Shown here in pieces: positions 12,117 to 23,185 of a stretch of DNA of 64,000 nt. Position 1 is the first letter of the stretch. The number at the start of each line of letters is the position of its first letter. The stretch comes from Paramecium pentaurelia. Taxonomy: Eukaryota; Ciliophora; Oligohymenophorea; Peniculida; Parameciidae. The position numbers and the translations under genes were made by a program. The notes beneath the pieces are model-generated. The model had not been told where the DNA came from. It worked only from the letters and a program-made list of their open reading frames with translations, and did no database searches. The stretch is from contig CAJJDO010000025.1 in NCBI GenBank assembly GCA_905183005.1, positions 32,667 through 96,666 on the forward strand. Direction: 5' to 3'.

Positions 12117-12727
12117 TCAATAAATATATTAGCTATTCCCTGCACCTTATTAAAATCCCTATGAGGAATCTACTTATTTTCTTTTTTCTTCACTTAATTG
12201 TTCTTTTTTTTGATGAGCTGCATATTCAGAGCATACTTATTTTCCATTTACAATCTTTTATTCCGAAATAACACCAGATCTTCCTGTTAACTCGCATTTA
12301 AATGTGACAGGTTGCTAAGTTCTTTAATTAAAATGATCGTAAGCCCTAGCATAATAATAATTTTCTACTCTTTTAATGACTAATTCAAATTTTTACCGTA
12401 AATCTTATTAAGAATTTCCCATGTTAATTCAATTTTAATAATCTCTTTGTCATTACCATATTTAATAAAGTGTAGATCCCCAATCGAAACATCTAGTATA
12501 CCATCTCTTAAATAATAAGATGAAATTTGCTTAGGTGAGAAATAGTGATTATCTATTATTATAAAATCCTCTTCCAGCTCTACTCCTGATAAAGCACAAT
12601 ATTTAGGTGACTTATATGTGATTTGACTATTATATTTCATTCCAGACAGCTTATGTAAATAGTCATGAATCTTTTCTGTGTTTTCCTCTGCAGGATTATT
12701 GATGAAGGCTATGATATCCTACTCCAT
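12117..12727 (-). CDS. DUSP-domain-like protein
   Basis: Starts MEQDIIAFINNPAEE. Residues about 45-105 resemble the DUSP domain of ubiquitin-specific proteases: a glycine/aspartate turn in YLRDGILDVS, then TWEILNKIYG, the usual W..L...YG ending. The second half has two Cys pairs and a Gln/Lys-rich end. The frame changes at 12380-12396. Either a 17-nt intron (GTAAAAATTTGAATTAG) is removed, giving 197 aa, or one A is missing from a run of five, giving 203 aa with IYGKKFELVIKRV. The second version fits DUSP better because it keeps the Y-G and the following R-V. No peptidase domain is present, so any role in ubiquitin handling is inferred and tentative. Confidence 0.5.
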
Positions 12728-13123
12728 TGTCTGTGGATTTTACATTTTTCTATTAAATTATTAAAAATAAATAATTTTTTTTTTCATTTAATGCCTAAAT
12801 AGCAAATTTTAACCTCAAGGTTTAAACTATAATTTATATGATAAATGAATTCTACAACCCTTATTCATGAAATGATTGGAAAAAATAAAAAAGTGAAATA
12901 AAAAACCTTCAAGCTTTTTAAAACTCACGATGTTAAGGTAAGAGAGATTCCCTCCTTAATTTAATTAAACTTGAAAAATGAATTACTTCTAAACTGATTA
13001 ATAAAATTTGATATCTTGAATACAAGAGTTTGATCAATAATTTGAAAAGCAAAATATAAATTCTATAATTAAATAAATACTAAATATAAGATTATTTAAT
13101 TAAAAAATAATTATATTTTTATT
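12728..13123. other. Gene-free interval upstream of the DUSP-like gene
   Basis: About 400 bp between the DUSP-like start codon and the tRNA terminator. No ORF or structured element was recognised. Confidence 0.5.
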
Positions 13124-13129
13124 AAAAAA
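13124..13129 (-). terminator. Poly-T Pol III terminator of the tRNA-Ala
   Basis: Read on the minus strand, a run of six T follows the tRNA's 3' end immediately, the usual RNA polymerase III termination signal. Confidence 0.7.
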
Positions 13130-13202
13130 TGGAGTAGCCGAGCTTCGCTCTCGGCGCCTCGTGAATGCAAATCACGCGCTCTACTAAATGAGCTACTACC
13201 CC
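13130..13202 (-). tRNA. tRNA-Ala (anticodon TGC) with an atypical T-loop
   Basis: A 73-nt cloverleaf without intron. The acceptor stem GGGGTAG pairs with CTACTCC (one G-T), the D stem is GCTC/GAGC, the anticodon stem is CGTGA/TCACG around TTTGCAT, and the T stem is CCGAG/CTCGG. The discriminator is A and CCA is not encoded. The anticodon TGC decodes GCA (wobble GCN), alanine. The T-loop reads AGCGAAG, where almost all tRNAs have TTCRANY; T54 and T55 are absent while C56, G57 and A58 remain. The same bases form the Pol III B box, so expression may be weak or the gene may be a pseudogene. Confidence 0.85.
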
Positions 13203-14529
13203 AAGTTATAAATAATTTGAATATATGATTAATATACATAAGAGCAAAAGTCTGACTGATAGATACAAACTTTATAGTGATCCAATTTCAATTTACATTT
13301 GGATTATTATTTCAGAATACATATTGATGTTCACCTTATTTGTTTTATAAACTGCAAAATTATTTTTAATAAACAAGGAACTTGATGAGATAAACTTTGA
13401 AGCCATAAAAAAAATAATGAATTTTGAAGATGGCAGTAGGAAAATATAAAATTAAATTCTTAAAAAAGGTTCCAAAAGTGAATTCATTTATTTTTGAGTC
13501 TTAATAAATTTAAAGTATAAATATATTTCTTTGATCACTTTAAGGAGATAGTCTAGCATAATAAATAAATAACTTTATTACTCCTCAGTTGTGAGGTTCA
13601 AAAGCCTAAAAATTAAATAAGTAAAATATAGTATTTTACAGATAGAAAGCACAATAGAAGAATAATAGAATCATTTCATTCTGAATAGTTTAAATCATCT
13701 TCTAAACTGAGAAAATTAATCAAAAATCCATCTTAAACAATACTATTTAAACATTTAAAATCATTAATAGTAAGATAAAGTAAATTTAACATTAATGTAA
13801 ATACTATTAAACAAAAACATAAGACTCCTTGATACTAGTTAAATAATTAAATCGAATTATTTTAGGTAACATATTTAGATAAAATAAAGCTTTTAAATTA
13901 TAAATTAATAATATAACCTCTATCTCAAAACTAAAATTTTGATGTAATGAGAATAAGAAGTTAATTTAATAACACTTTAACAAGAACAAAAAAGGTATAA
14001 TTATTCAATAAAAAATAATTATATCTTTAAAATGCAAATATTGCTTAATATGCTCTTTTACTAACAAAACAAAAAGATTTAGTAGGAAAATCAATGTTTA
14101 TCAACATATTTTTAATTATAGATTTATTTTTGTTTACAATCCAAAGGATGATGTCGAATATATTCTTCTATTTTATTTTGCCAAACATGTAAATCGAGTT
14201 TGATTAAGAATCTCTATTGATTTATGCCAATTACTTTAACAAAATGGTTTATACTACAATATGCAGTATTTATATGGACTAACCCCCACTAATAAAATTT
14301 GTTTTTCTTGATTCTCTTCACTTAAAGTGGTAAAATAATACCACATATTTTTAGGACTGAGTTTAAAATATCTTATAATTATGAAGTTACTGATTAAACA
14401 ATAGTTGAAAATGAAAAGATCTCTTCTTTTATGATTTACAATTTTATCAATATAAAGTTAGCTGGCCCAGATTTGATGAATTTTCTTGTAATGTGAGATG
14501 AATATTATTATTAATATTAAATTAAATAC
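13203..14529. other. Gene-poor stretch
   Basis: About 1.3 kb of AT-rich DNA with frequent TGA in all frames. One minus-strand patch near 14140-14230 reads like protein over about 30 codons (for example LHVWQNKIEEYIRHH) but has no start or extent, so at most it is an old gene remnant. Nothing else was recognised. Confidence 0.4.
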
Positions 14530-14742
14530 ATGGATATTTTTAAGGATTTATTTGCTACATAAGGATTCTAACTATGCGTAAAGGCTGTATAAGATGTTCA
14601 TCCAGATGGCGATCAAGAGGCTTTATTCAAGTAATGTTAATAAAACTATGCAAATGCATACAAAGTAGTTGGATAGGAATTTCTAAGATTCTTCAATAAT
14701 CAGCCATCCAAAGACAGATATGGCCCTCCAGAAGAGATCTGA
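14530..14742 (+). CDS. Small protein of unknown function (70 aa)
   Basis: A continuous 70-codon frame, MDIFKDLFATQGFQLCVKAV and onward, ending PSKDRYGPPEEI with a TGA stop and no intron. The composition is protein-like: mixed charge, two Cys about 17 residues apart, few runs. It resembles small soluble Paramecium proteins, but I do not recognise a family. It lies 45 bp upstream of the DinB-family gene on the same strand. A first exon of a longer gene cannot be excluded, though its own TGA makes that unlikely. Confidence 0.55.
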
Positions 14743-14787
14743 TTATTATCACATCATCAAAACATTATTTATTATAAAAATCTAAAA

Positions 14788-15385
14788 ATGAAGAAGATGT
14801 TCTAAAAGATTTTTAAGTATAATGAATGGAGATACAAGAAAATGTTTGAATCATTTGAGAAATAAGATAACTATTAAGAATTTCTGATACAAAATCAATA
14901 ATTATTCTTTAACAATGTACTTGGAACTATGAAGCACTTATTAGCAGCAGATTACATTTGGTATGGAAGAATAATGCAATTATAAAGCATATAAGTACCC
15001 TTTTTGAATGAGCAGAAGATATTAACCATAGATGTAAAATTCCTATAATTAAAAAAAATAGCTAAAAGAACTTATTTTATTATGGTAATGTGATGATGAC
15101 AAAATATTTGATACGCTGCAGTTTGATTACGATTAAACGAAATCCTTACTTTTGGATATTAACTAAGTATTCTAATAACTTATTGAAAAATGTGATGATG
15201 CTTTCTTTGATTAAGAATTTGAATATCAAGATAGCAAAGGAGTCATTTAGAAAAAGGAAGCCTAAAATGTATTTTACCATCTTATTAATCATCATACACA
15301 TCATATCGGATAAATATCAACTGCGTATACATAATAATTTGGAAGAAAAGATTACTTTTCGACTGATTTTATATATTTTAAATGA
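14788..15385 (+). CDS. DinB-family (DinB/YfiT-like) protein
   Basis: The protein is 189 aa with one 28-nt intron (15034-15061). The N-terminal helix FKYNEWRYKKMFESFE, then NNVLGTMKHLLAADYIWYGR, and the C-terminal block NVFYHLINHHTHHIGQIS followed by YFSTDFIYF match the DinB four-helix bundle. Members bind a divalent metal through three histidines, here the first His after TMK and the H...HH pair. In bacteria the family includes thiol transferases and damage-inducible proteins of unknown activity; the function in ciliates is unknown. Full length for the family. The family call rests on both His motifs being in the right order and spacing. Confidence 0.8.
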
Positions 15386-16182
15386 ATTCATAATGAATAA
15401 TGATTAATTAAATTATGAAGAGAAGATTTTGTTGTTTTGGAAATATTACTATTTATCGTATCTATGCTTATTTGCCATACATTTATTTTAGAAATTATAT
15501 TCATCAACTTTTTTTCATTTATTTTTTAATAAAAAAATTACCCAAATTACATCTATAATTGTTTAAAGGACAATAACTTAATTTTTTTTTCTTATTAATA
15601 ACTAACTCTAGATTTAACAAGTGAAATTGATGAAGAATAGGAAATGTCATTTAAAAATTAGATTCGTTAAATAAATGATCAGTTGATAATTTTTGGTATG
15701 CTTCCAAAATATCTTCATTAAATAAATTATTTAGTTAAGAATTTAATTATTTATTTGTGAAAACTACTTTTTCTTTTAAATCAGTTTTCTTCTTCATAAT
15801 TATTCTATTAAAGTTAATTGATGTTAATAATTATTTTTTTAATTTTCAAAACGATTTCGGAAATGCAATGAGGAAAGAAATAATATACTTTAGGTATTTT
15901 ATTTGATTAAGATAAAAATGAAGTAGTATCAATAAATAATGAATTTTTTATTTTTTTGAATAATACAAGAAGTAATTCAAATTTTATAAATTCTAGACTT
16001 GTTAATTCTTGAATTAACTTAATAAAATTATTACTTGATAAAGATTTATTTCATAAAATGACACTCCTACATTTCTAAAAGTAGGAAAAAGATATGCTTG
16101 TTAATATTTGCATGTAAGAATAAAAAATTTTATAATTAAAATGTTTAATATAAACTATTTAGAATAAAACTAAAGCCCTAAT
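15386..16182. other. Gene-free AT-rich stretch
   Basis: About 800 bp with dense TGA in every frame and long A/T runs. No RNA gene, repeat or coding signal was recognised. Confidence 0.5.
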
Positions 16183-16384
16183 ATGAATGGATTTTTTGTG
16201 CATTCATTACTTTTAGCAAATGATTTAAAGTAGGTAAAAATGAATGAATAAATTATTTATATATTTTTAGACATGTACTTATCATCCTGCCAAAATAAAA
16301 TTTTATTCTTGTAGAACTTGTGTAGATGATGAATATTCATCAAGGATTGCAATCCTGGTTGAAAAATTAATCTGCAAACCTTGA
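16183..16384 (+). pseudogene. Short Cys/His-rich fragment, possibly a B-box remnant
   Basis: An ATG opens 17 codons, then a possible 37-nt intron leads to TCTYHPAKIKFYSCRTC, a C..H...C..C spacing like the start of a B-box zinc finger. The frame then degenerates to a TGA at 16382. The intron would be longer than any other here, and the finger is incomplete. A remnant is more likely than a working gene. Confidence 0.25.
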
Positions 16385-16507
16385 ATTACTGCTTTGATTA
16401 AAAAATACTTTCGTGATATTTAAAAGCCTTTTAGTTTACATAGATCATTATTTATTTAAAATTAGTTTTATTATTATTACTGTTATTTGTTGTAAGTTTT
16501 AATCAAA

Positions 16508-17667
16508 TCATTCTTATTTATTAAAATCACTTTTTTTAAGGTCAAATTCCTCTAAACCAGAAAATAGATCAATTTAAAAATCATAAATTGATTTTTCTTT
16601 CATCTTAAAAAGGTGAGAAACAACCAATTTTATATGAGCATTTTGTAAAAACATAGTTAAAATAAGAAATCCTAAACAACTGAGTAAGGCTTTAGAAATT
16701 TAAAAGAGAGTAGCATCTGTAGTTTGAATATTAAAATATTCAAGCAAAAACAAAAAAGCTGGTACTACACAAGTTAAGAGAAAAAAATAAGGAATTAGAC
16801 ATAATCCTTTAATAGCATTGATATGATTTTCATGTCCTCTAAAAGTTAGAATAATAATAATTACTTAAAAATTTCTTTGTTCATTCTCATAGCTTCTATT
16901 TTTTTGCTAATGCTTTTTAAATCGATTAGTTGTATTATAGATTAAGAAATAACTGGCAAAAAGAAGCAAATTAAGCTTAATGTTATTATTCTCCTAGAAA
17001 GTCTTTTTTAGAAATCATCAGTTAATTAAGATTGTGATTAGTTAGTTGAATTACAAGAATTACTTTAAGTGGTATTAAAGTGATATTATAACCAACAGAC
17101 ATTATCAAATAGTCCATATATAAAATCATCATAATTATTTGTATTTGTTAATTCATCTTCATTTACATAATCATCTTAATGTGGTTTGATATTTGAACTT
17201 AATTATGGTAAAATAGTGCAAATTATTGGAAAAAAAAATCCAAATGCAATTAAATTAAGCTAAATATAACATAACTTTACATGAACTGATAGTTATTCTT
17301 ATTTTTTATATAGTATAGCTTCTTTTGCAATTTTAATTAGAACAGTTTGCCAACTAACCACATTCATAACTCCATAAACAGAGATATAAGATGTGATTTA
17401 ACAAATTGATTTTACTAAATTATTTGGACAGCTACATTTACCATAGCATTAGTTTGAATAATAATATGCGTTGAAAACAAAATCTAATAAAGTATAAAGG
17501 CTTGTTCCTAATAAAATGTAAAGTTGTATGGTATATGAAAATAATTTTAAATTATCTGATTTATAGTAGATAATTATCATAGTCATGCAACATAATAATG
17601 AAGCAACAGACATAGTTAATTCAATTAATGGATAAGTACATCCTTAGCAACAATCTTGAATATTCAT
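16508..17667 (-). CDS. Seven-transmembrane receptor-like protein (cAMP-receptor/GPCR type)
   Basis: The protein is 377 aa with one 26-nt intron (16839-16864). Seven hydrophobic segments can be counted: roughly residues 10-35, 45-70, 95-125, 150-175, 235-260, 290-315 and 330-350. A Cys-rich first extracellular stretch (after DFVFNAYYYS) and a hydrophilic Asn/Ser-rich loop lie before TM5. The layout matches the ciliate and slime-mould cAMP-receptor-like GPCR family. No ligand can be inferred. The start MNIQDCCQGC puts a short N-terminus before TM1, as in that family. The sequence alone does not exclude an unrelated 7-TM protein. Confidence 0.6.
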
Positions 17668-18487
17668 TTTTTATAATAATGTAAAATAGCATTTATAATT
17701 TATTAAAACATAATATTTATTATTCAATTATATTTGAAATTTAGGAAAACTATTCTTTTTTAGTAGATAAAATAATATTCAAAAGTCTTTTCTTTGATTT
17801 TCTTAGAGAAGTATCCTAATAATCTTTATTAATTTTTCATTATAATTATGTATACAAATAATTTCCAAATCAAGTGATAATTTTCTGTCATTTAAATCAT
17901 TTACTTAAGATAAGACTGATTGTATTTTTTTAGTTTACAAGAGGAATCTATTTTTTCCAGTTCTACTTTAATTAATAGCTTTTATTTATATTGAAAAAAA
18001 TATTTTGATTAATACAATTATTTTTTTGTTGCTTTGCAAATTTCAAATAAATTTTAACAGAGCATTTCTGAAGAGTCCTCTTCTTAACTTTTAGATTATT
18101 AAATTAAAGTTGTTCTATAAATAACTTAATTATCTTAAATCTTATATTAATGAATCAATATAATTATTTAGTTTTGAAGTAATTTCTCTGTTATGTACGA
18201 TGTTATAGATAAATTTATGCAATAATCTGTGTCATCTTTAAAGGTTTAATATTCATATTATTATATCAAATGTTCATTTAATTAGTTTATTTAATCTTTA
18301 TCTTATTGTATTAAGAAAATTATATATTAGAAATTCCTAATCCACAAGACAATTTAAAAGTATATTAATTAATTGATTATTTTTGACTTTGTGGTAATAT
18401 AGAAAAATGGCTAAAATTCTAATTACATATTATTATTTTTCATACTTCATTGTTGATTTTCAATGATGTAATTAGTTTTATTAAATT
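17668..18487. other. Divergent intergenic region
   Basis: About 820 bp between the 7-TM gene (minus) and the carboxypeptidase (plus). AT-rich, no ORF. Promoters of both genes presumably lie here, but no motif was recognised. Confidence 0.5.
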
Positions 18488-20017
18488 ATGCAAAAAACAA
18501 TCATGTTAATCTTGGCCTGCTTACTTGCTTTGTAGGCCTTAGAAACTCAGTCATTGGATAAGGATGAAGTTGACATTGTAAAACTTAATGCCCTTTTTGG
18601 TACTAATTATCAAGGATAGATGTAAGATCATTTAATAGATTCATAGCTATTCTGGTTATCTTAGTGCAAAAAATGATGGATCAGTCTAGTTTCATTACCT
18701 TTTTTATCCAGCTATTGATTCAGCTTCTGAAAAACCTTTAATACTCTGGTTACTTGGAGGACCTGGATGTTCATCAATGATTGCAGCATTTACAGAAAGT
18801 GGTCCTTATACCTTCATTTCAGAATCTATTGAATTTGAAGAGAATCCTCATACTTGGACCACATTTGTAAACTGATAAATTTATGATTTAGGCCAATATT
18901 CTTTACATAGAATCTCCAATTTCTGTTGGATATTCTTATGGTCCAGCTGGACCATAATCTGATGAGTCAACTGCTGAATATAATATGCATGCATTAATTG
19001 AGTTTTTTGTAAGATTTCCAAACTTCAAAAATTAAAAATTCTATATTGGTGGTGAATCATATGCTGGCATTTATGTACCAACCTTGACTCAAGAGATTAT
19101 AAAATATAATTAACAACCAGTTAATCCAGAAGTCTTAAGAATTAACATTTAAGGAATAATAATTGGAAATGGTTGCACTGATCCAAGTGAGTGTACTTTA
19201 TAAGGATATCTTTTTCCAAGACATAGATTAGATTTTTATGGAAGACATGGTTTCATTAGTGAAGAAACCTATAAAAAAATAATTGATCATACAGAAGAAT
19301 GTTACGGATCTACAACACCATTTTGTCAAGCTTTAGCATACGAGGCTTTAGCTTAAATTACTGGACCTTAATATTCCTACAATTTAAATCAATATAATGT
19401 TTATTCCAAATGTGTTAGTTACACTCCTGAAGGAAGTAAAAGAATGAAAAGTCCACTTCGAGTTTCAGATGAAGACAAAAATGATTCTGATGTACCTCCA
19501 TGTGTGGATGTCAAAGGTCTATATCATTGGTTTTAGAAAGAGGAAGTTCGAACTGTAAGCATTTATTAACATTATTCTAGTTATTGAATATAGATACAAA
19601 ATCCCCTAAATGGGTTGCTTGTTCATTAAATTTCCAAGATTATTAAATAAATCCAAATGGATCATTAGATATTTACCCTACTATCATGAAAAATAATATC
19701 AGAATTCTTATTCTAAGTGGAGATGTAGATGGAGTTGTTCCAATTGCTGGCACTCTTTATTGGATTGATAAACTTCAATAACAGTTATGTAATTCAATTA
19801 TTTATCAATATAAGAGTTGAATACAATAAAACCATGGAGACCCTGGTATGTTCCTTCTTTAAGACAATTTGATTAAGTTTAAAATGCTGGAAATGTATTT
19901 GATATTGAAGGTTTGACTTTTGTAAGCTTCAGAAATGCAGGTCACGAAGTACCTGCTGATCACAAATTGGAATCAAAAATAGTCTTAGAGAAATTTTTAA
20001 GATAGGAATATTTATGA
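18488..20017 (+). CDS. Serine carboxypeptidase (peptidase family S10)
   Basis: The protein is 475 aa with introns at 18622-18646, 18867-18891, 19555-19580 and 19789-19814. A signal peptide (MQKTIMLILACLLALQALET) directs it to the secretory or lysosomal route. Hallmarks of S10 peptidases are complete: the substrate-binding GGPGCSS; the nucleophile in GGESYAGIYVP; the acid in LSGDVDGVVP; and the catalytic His in FRNAGHEVPADH. It removes single residues from peptide C-termini at acid pH. Paired Cys in the insertion (ECYG, FCQ, KCVSY, PPCVD) fit the family's disulphides. The fourth intron ends in AAG where TAG is usual; the frame and homology (then LNTIKPWRPWYVP) leave little alternative. Confidence 0.93.
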
Positions 20018-20639
20018 GATTCAATTTTAATTTTATATGCTTATTAAAAAGCTTAAATTGATAAATCATTAGTTTTTCATAAATAAATCAATAAATGATG
20101 ATTTTTGAATGACTAAAAAGTATATCTCAATCAAAAAATATTTAGTTATAGGAAAGGGAAGATATTAATATATTTATAAGAGTAAATGAAACCTTAAGTA
20201 TAAATTCATATGAAAGTATTTAAAATCATCAAAAAGATTTCCAATCTCAAAAAATAAATATATTTCTAAAGGGATAGAAAATCTTACTATTAATGATTCA
20301 AGAACCATAAAGAACCAAGAGATTTAACTAAAAAATATATAAGGATTGAATTGAAATGGAGAGATTGATTATGAAAAATATGACATATGCTAGTTATGAA
20401 ATAGAATGTTAGAACCAGATTCAAAGGTTAGAATAACAACATAGAATTGTCTCTATTTTTTAAAAGATATCGATTTTAACGACTAAAGTTATTAAAATTA
20501 CCCTGAAACATCAGAGGAATAAAATCTTCAATCAGTCAAATCAATTACAATAATTGATTCCTTGTTTGATTAATTAACTATTTAGAATTTTCAATCAATA
20601 TTTAGAATAAGTTCTTTCTTAATACATATATCTATTTCA
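20018..20639. other. Gene-poor stretch with weak coding-like fragments
   Basis: Short plus-strand pieces such as EREDINIFIRVNETL and LTINDSRTIKNQEIQL read like protein but are broken by TGA and frame changes. No gene can be supported. They may be the worn 5' part of the pseudogene that follows. Confidence 0.35.
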
Positions 20640-21860
20640 TTTTAGTCCTCTTTCACTGACTCCCCTTGATAATGAAATATCACCTGGAATATTTAAAACT
20701 GGAGCCTTCATTGGGGATATTGTCTCGTTCAATTATGGATTTTAAGGCTGCAATAATTCGCTTTTTACAATAGGTTATATTTGAGGGATGTATGAATTAT
20801 TTCCTAACATTTCGGATTGTTTTTGTTATCGAAATTTATTAGGAACATCCATACAATTATTTACTTAAGTATGATCATTATGACTTGGCTTTTAATTATG
20901 TGAAGTGCCTTTTTTGGCTTTATCAATTTACTTATTCATGTACATTTAAGAATACTTTTCATCTATTTACTATAAATAAGTTGCCGTTGGTATTATATTT
21001 TTCGCTATTGTTTATTTATATATGCATACCTCCACCATGTTGTGAGCTATTTTACATTTTTTATGTTGAGAATGAGGAGCTATGAAGATCTTAGGATTTA
21101 GAAGTGTCAGCAAGAAGAATGTTAAATTTTATGTCATTATTAGAATGCTTATTTGCCATTTATTTTTATTATTAATATTGTACTAAACCATAATTATCAT
21201 GATCTATAAAGATTTGGTCTTTTTGCTTTGAAAACAGTTCTGAATTTTTTATGGCTTGCTCTTGGAACAGTCTTAACAATTGGGAATTTTATTGAATCTC
21301 CCTTTAATAAATAGCAAATTCATATACTCTGTATTAATTTGTTTTGCCTCTCTTGATATCAGCACTCTTTGTCAATACAGATGTTCTGAGAATGTGAATT
21401 GTTTATGGTTATGCTCTATGATTTCCTGCCATTTCTTAGTCTAAAAAGAATTAATTTATGAGATACTTACATAATTAAGACACAGCACCATTTAATGTAG
21501 TATCTCTGAATTCTTTATACATATTGTGTATTGTTGTTCTTGATTAATATTTAAGAACTATTCCATATGTCTTAACATTTGTATCTCTTCTCTCAAACAA
21601 TTCTTAAACTGCTAAAATCTAACCATGTGATGGTTTTAGTTTATTTAATCTTCTTAAATTCCACCTAAATTGTAGCCTTATGATCATACCAAAATCTGCT
21701 TTTGGCTGCCACTGTATTTCTGGCAAAAATTCTCATGCTAATGACTTTTGGATTTGGATCTTCTTTTGATGGAAGTCTTCTGCCTGAAACTAAGTATTAT
21801 CTAATCTATTCAAAATAAATTTCTTCTTTACTTTCATTTATAAAGAATTGTCTTAAGGGT
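20640..21860 (+). pseudogene. Decayed multi-pass membrane protein gene
   Basis: Plus-strand blocks look like membrane protein: KTGAFIGDIVSFNYGFQG, then LKTVLNFLWLALGTVLTIG, then FNVVSLNSLYILCIVVLD and YVLTFVSLL. They lie in different frames and are separated by TGA that no GT-AG segment of 17-35 nt removes. Four or five hydrophobic helices remain. I do not recognise the family; a transporter is possible. No intact copy is present in this window. Confidence 0.35.
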
Positions 21861-22094
21861 CTTATGCTGAGTTTTTAACCATTTCTTATATTTTAAAAAA
21901 AAGATTTAATTTATTATGCAATTAATCAAGGCAAACAACAGAATACTTTATGTAAATTATTAATTGAAATTAAGACATCCAAATATAACTGCTATAGAGA
22001 ATAAAATCATTTAATACAATTTTCTTTAGATAAAGATTTATGCATTATTAATAACAATAATTATAAAAAATAATTATTTCAAATTTCGTAACAT

Positions 22095-23051
22095 TCAAAG
22101 GTACATTTGCCCTATTGGTTTATACGGTGGTTAATTAAATACCATATCTCTTTACTTCAAAAAAATATTTTCAATGACTTTATAATTCAAATTAAATTCT
22201 TGGCTTTCAATCATTTTGCAAAGTATAAATCCTTATAGATCGGCTTTTTGAATTTCAAACCATAAAAATTTTGGAATTGAAATTTAATATTTTGATTATA
22301 ATGGTTAATTTACAATATATTATTTTTAATTTCTATCTGTAATTGCATTATTTTTATAGTATTAATTATATTTATATCTAATTTCCGGCTATTGTTTTAT
22401 CTGATCCAAAAATTATATAAAATCTAAATATATTTATGTTCTTTAGCTTACGTTTAAATGATCAAAATATTCATAATAATGATCAAGATAGACAGATAAT
22501 TCAATATAATAATCTTAATTCTCCTAAATAAAATTTAGTTAATTCATCATATTTTTTCTATGCTTTTCAACTTGAACGAAGTATTTATTTGATTCCTTTT
22601 CGTTATTATTTTACAAAAACCACTCAGCCTTATTCCAAATATCTCCTTTAGAATCTTAATATTACTTAAGCCATTATTTAAAATTCATGCATTCATTAAA
22701 CATGAATTCTCTTATCTTCAACAAAGCTGAATACAAATCAGGTTAATTAATTTTCACACCCATATTTTCATTTGGTGGCTATTATTCTAAAAATTATTAT
22801 CTGATATCTGATGTTTTAATTAAAAGATCTAAATTCTAACTAAATTTAAAGTCACAGTAGATAATAAGATTTTGCTTGCCATTTGTAAGTTTTTCTAAGT
22901 ATTCATTAATTTTGTCTACTATTTAGATTTTTCTATCTTCCAATTAATTTAAGTATTTAAACCCTAGCCAATTATTTGATATTTCAGTTTCGATTATTTA
23001 CTTGTACTTATCAAAGTCTATGTCATTTGAGCGATTTGATGAAATAGACAT
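22095..23051 (-). CDS. Conserved-looking protein of unknown function (318 aa)
   Basis: A single uninterrupted frame of 319 codons. It starts MSISSNRSNDIDFDKYKQII and ends PPYKPIGQMYL before TGA. It is rich in aromatic residues and charged helices, with no signal peptide, membrane segment or motif I know. A 28-nt GT...TAG segment (GTAAGC...) inside could be spliced, giving another C-terminus ending in ...DLYFAK; the unspliced reading is preferred because it is longer and equally protein-like. It ends 134 bp upstream of the AMPK gamma stop, in the same orientation. Confidence 0.6.
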
Positions 23052-23185
23052 CCTTGTTTAATACAATCCTTATGGATTTTACATTAAAATTTAATAGAAA
23101 TATATAAATAAATAAAAATCTATAAGGGGCTTTATATTAAGAAAAAAGAATTTAAATATTAAACATATGTTATTTTAGAATAATT

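Noticed and set aside
15090..15407. 105-codon plus-strand frame
   Set aside because: Shadow of the DinB gene; the real frame carries the conserved HHTHHIGQ motif.
20018..20639. Possible kinesin motor start (INIFIRVNETL)
   Set aside because: Too short, no P-loop or switch motifs, broken by TGA.
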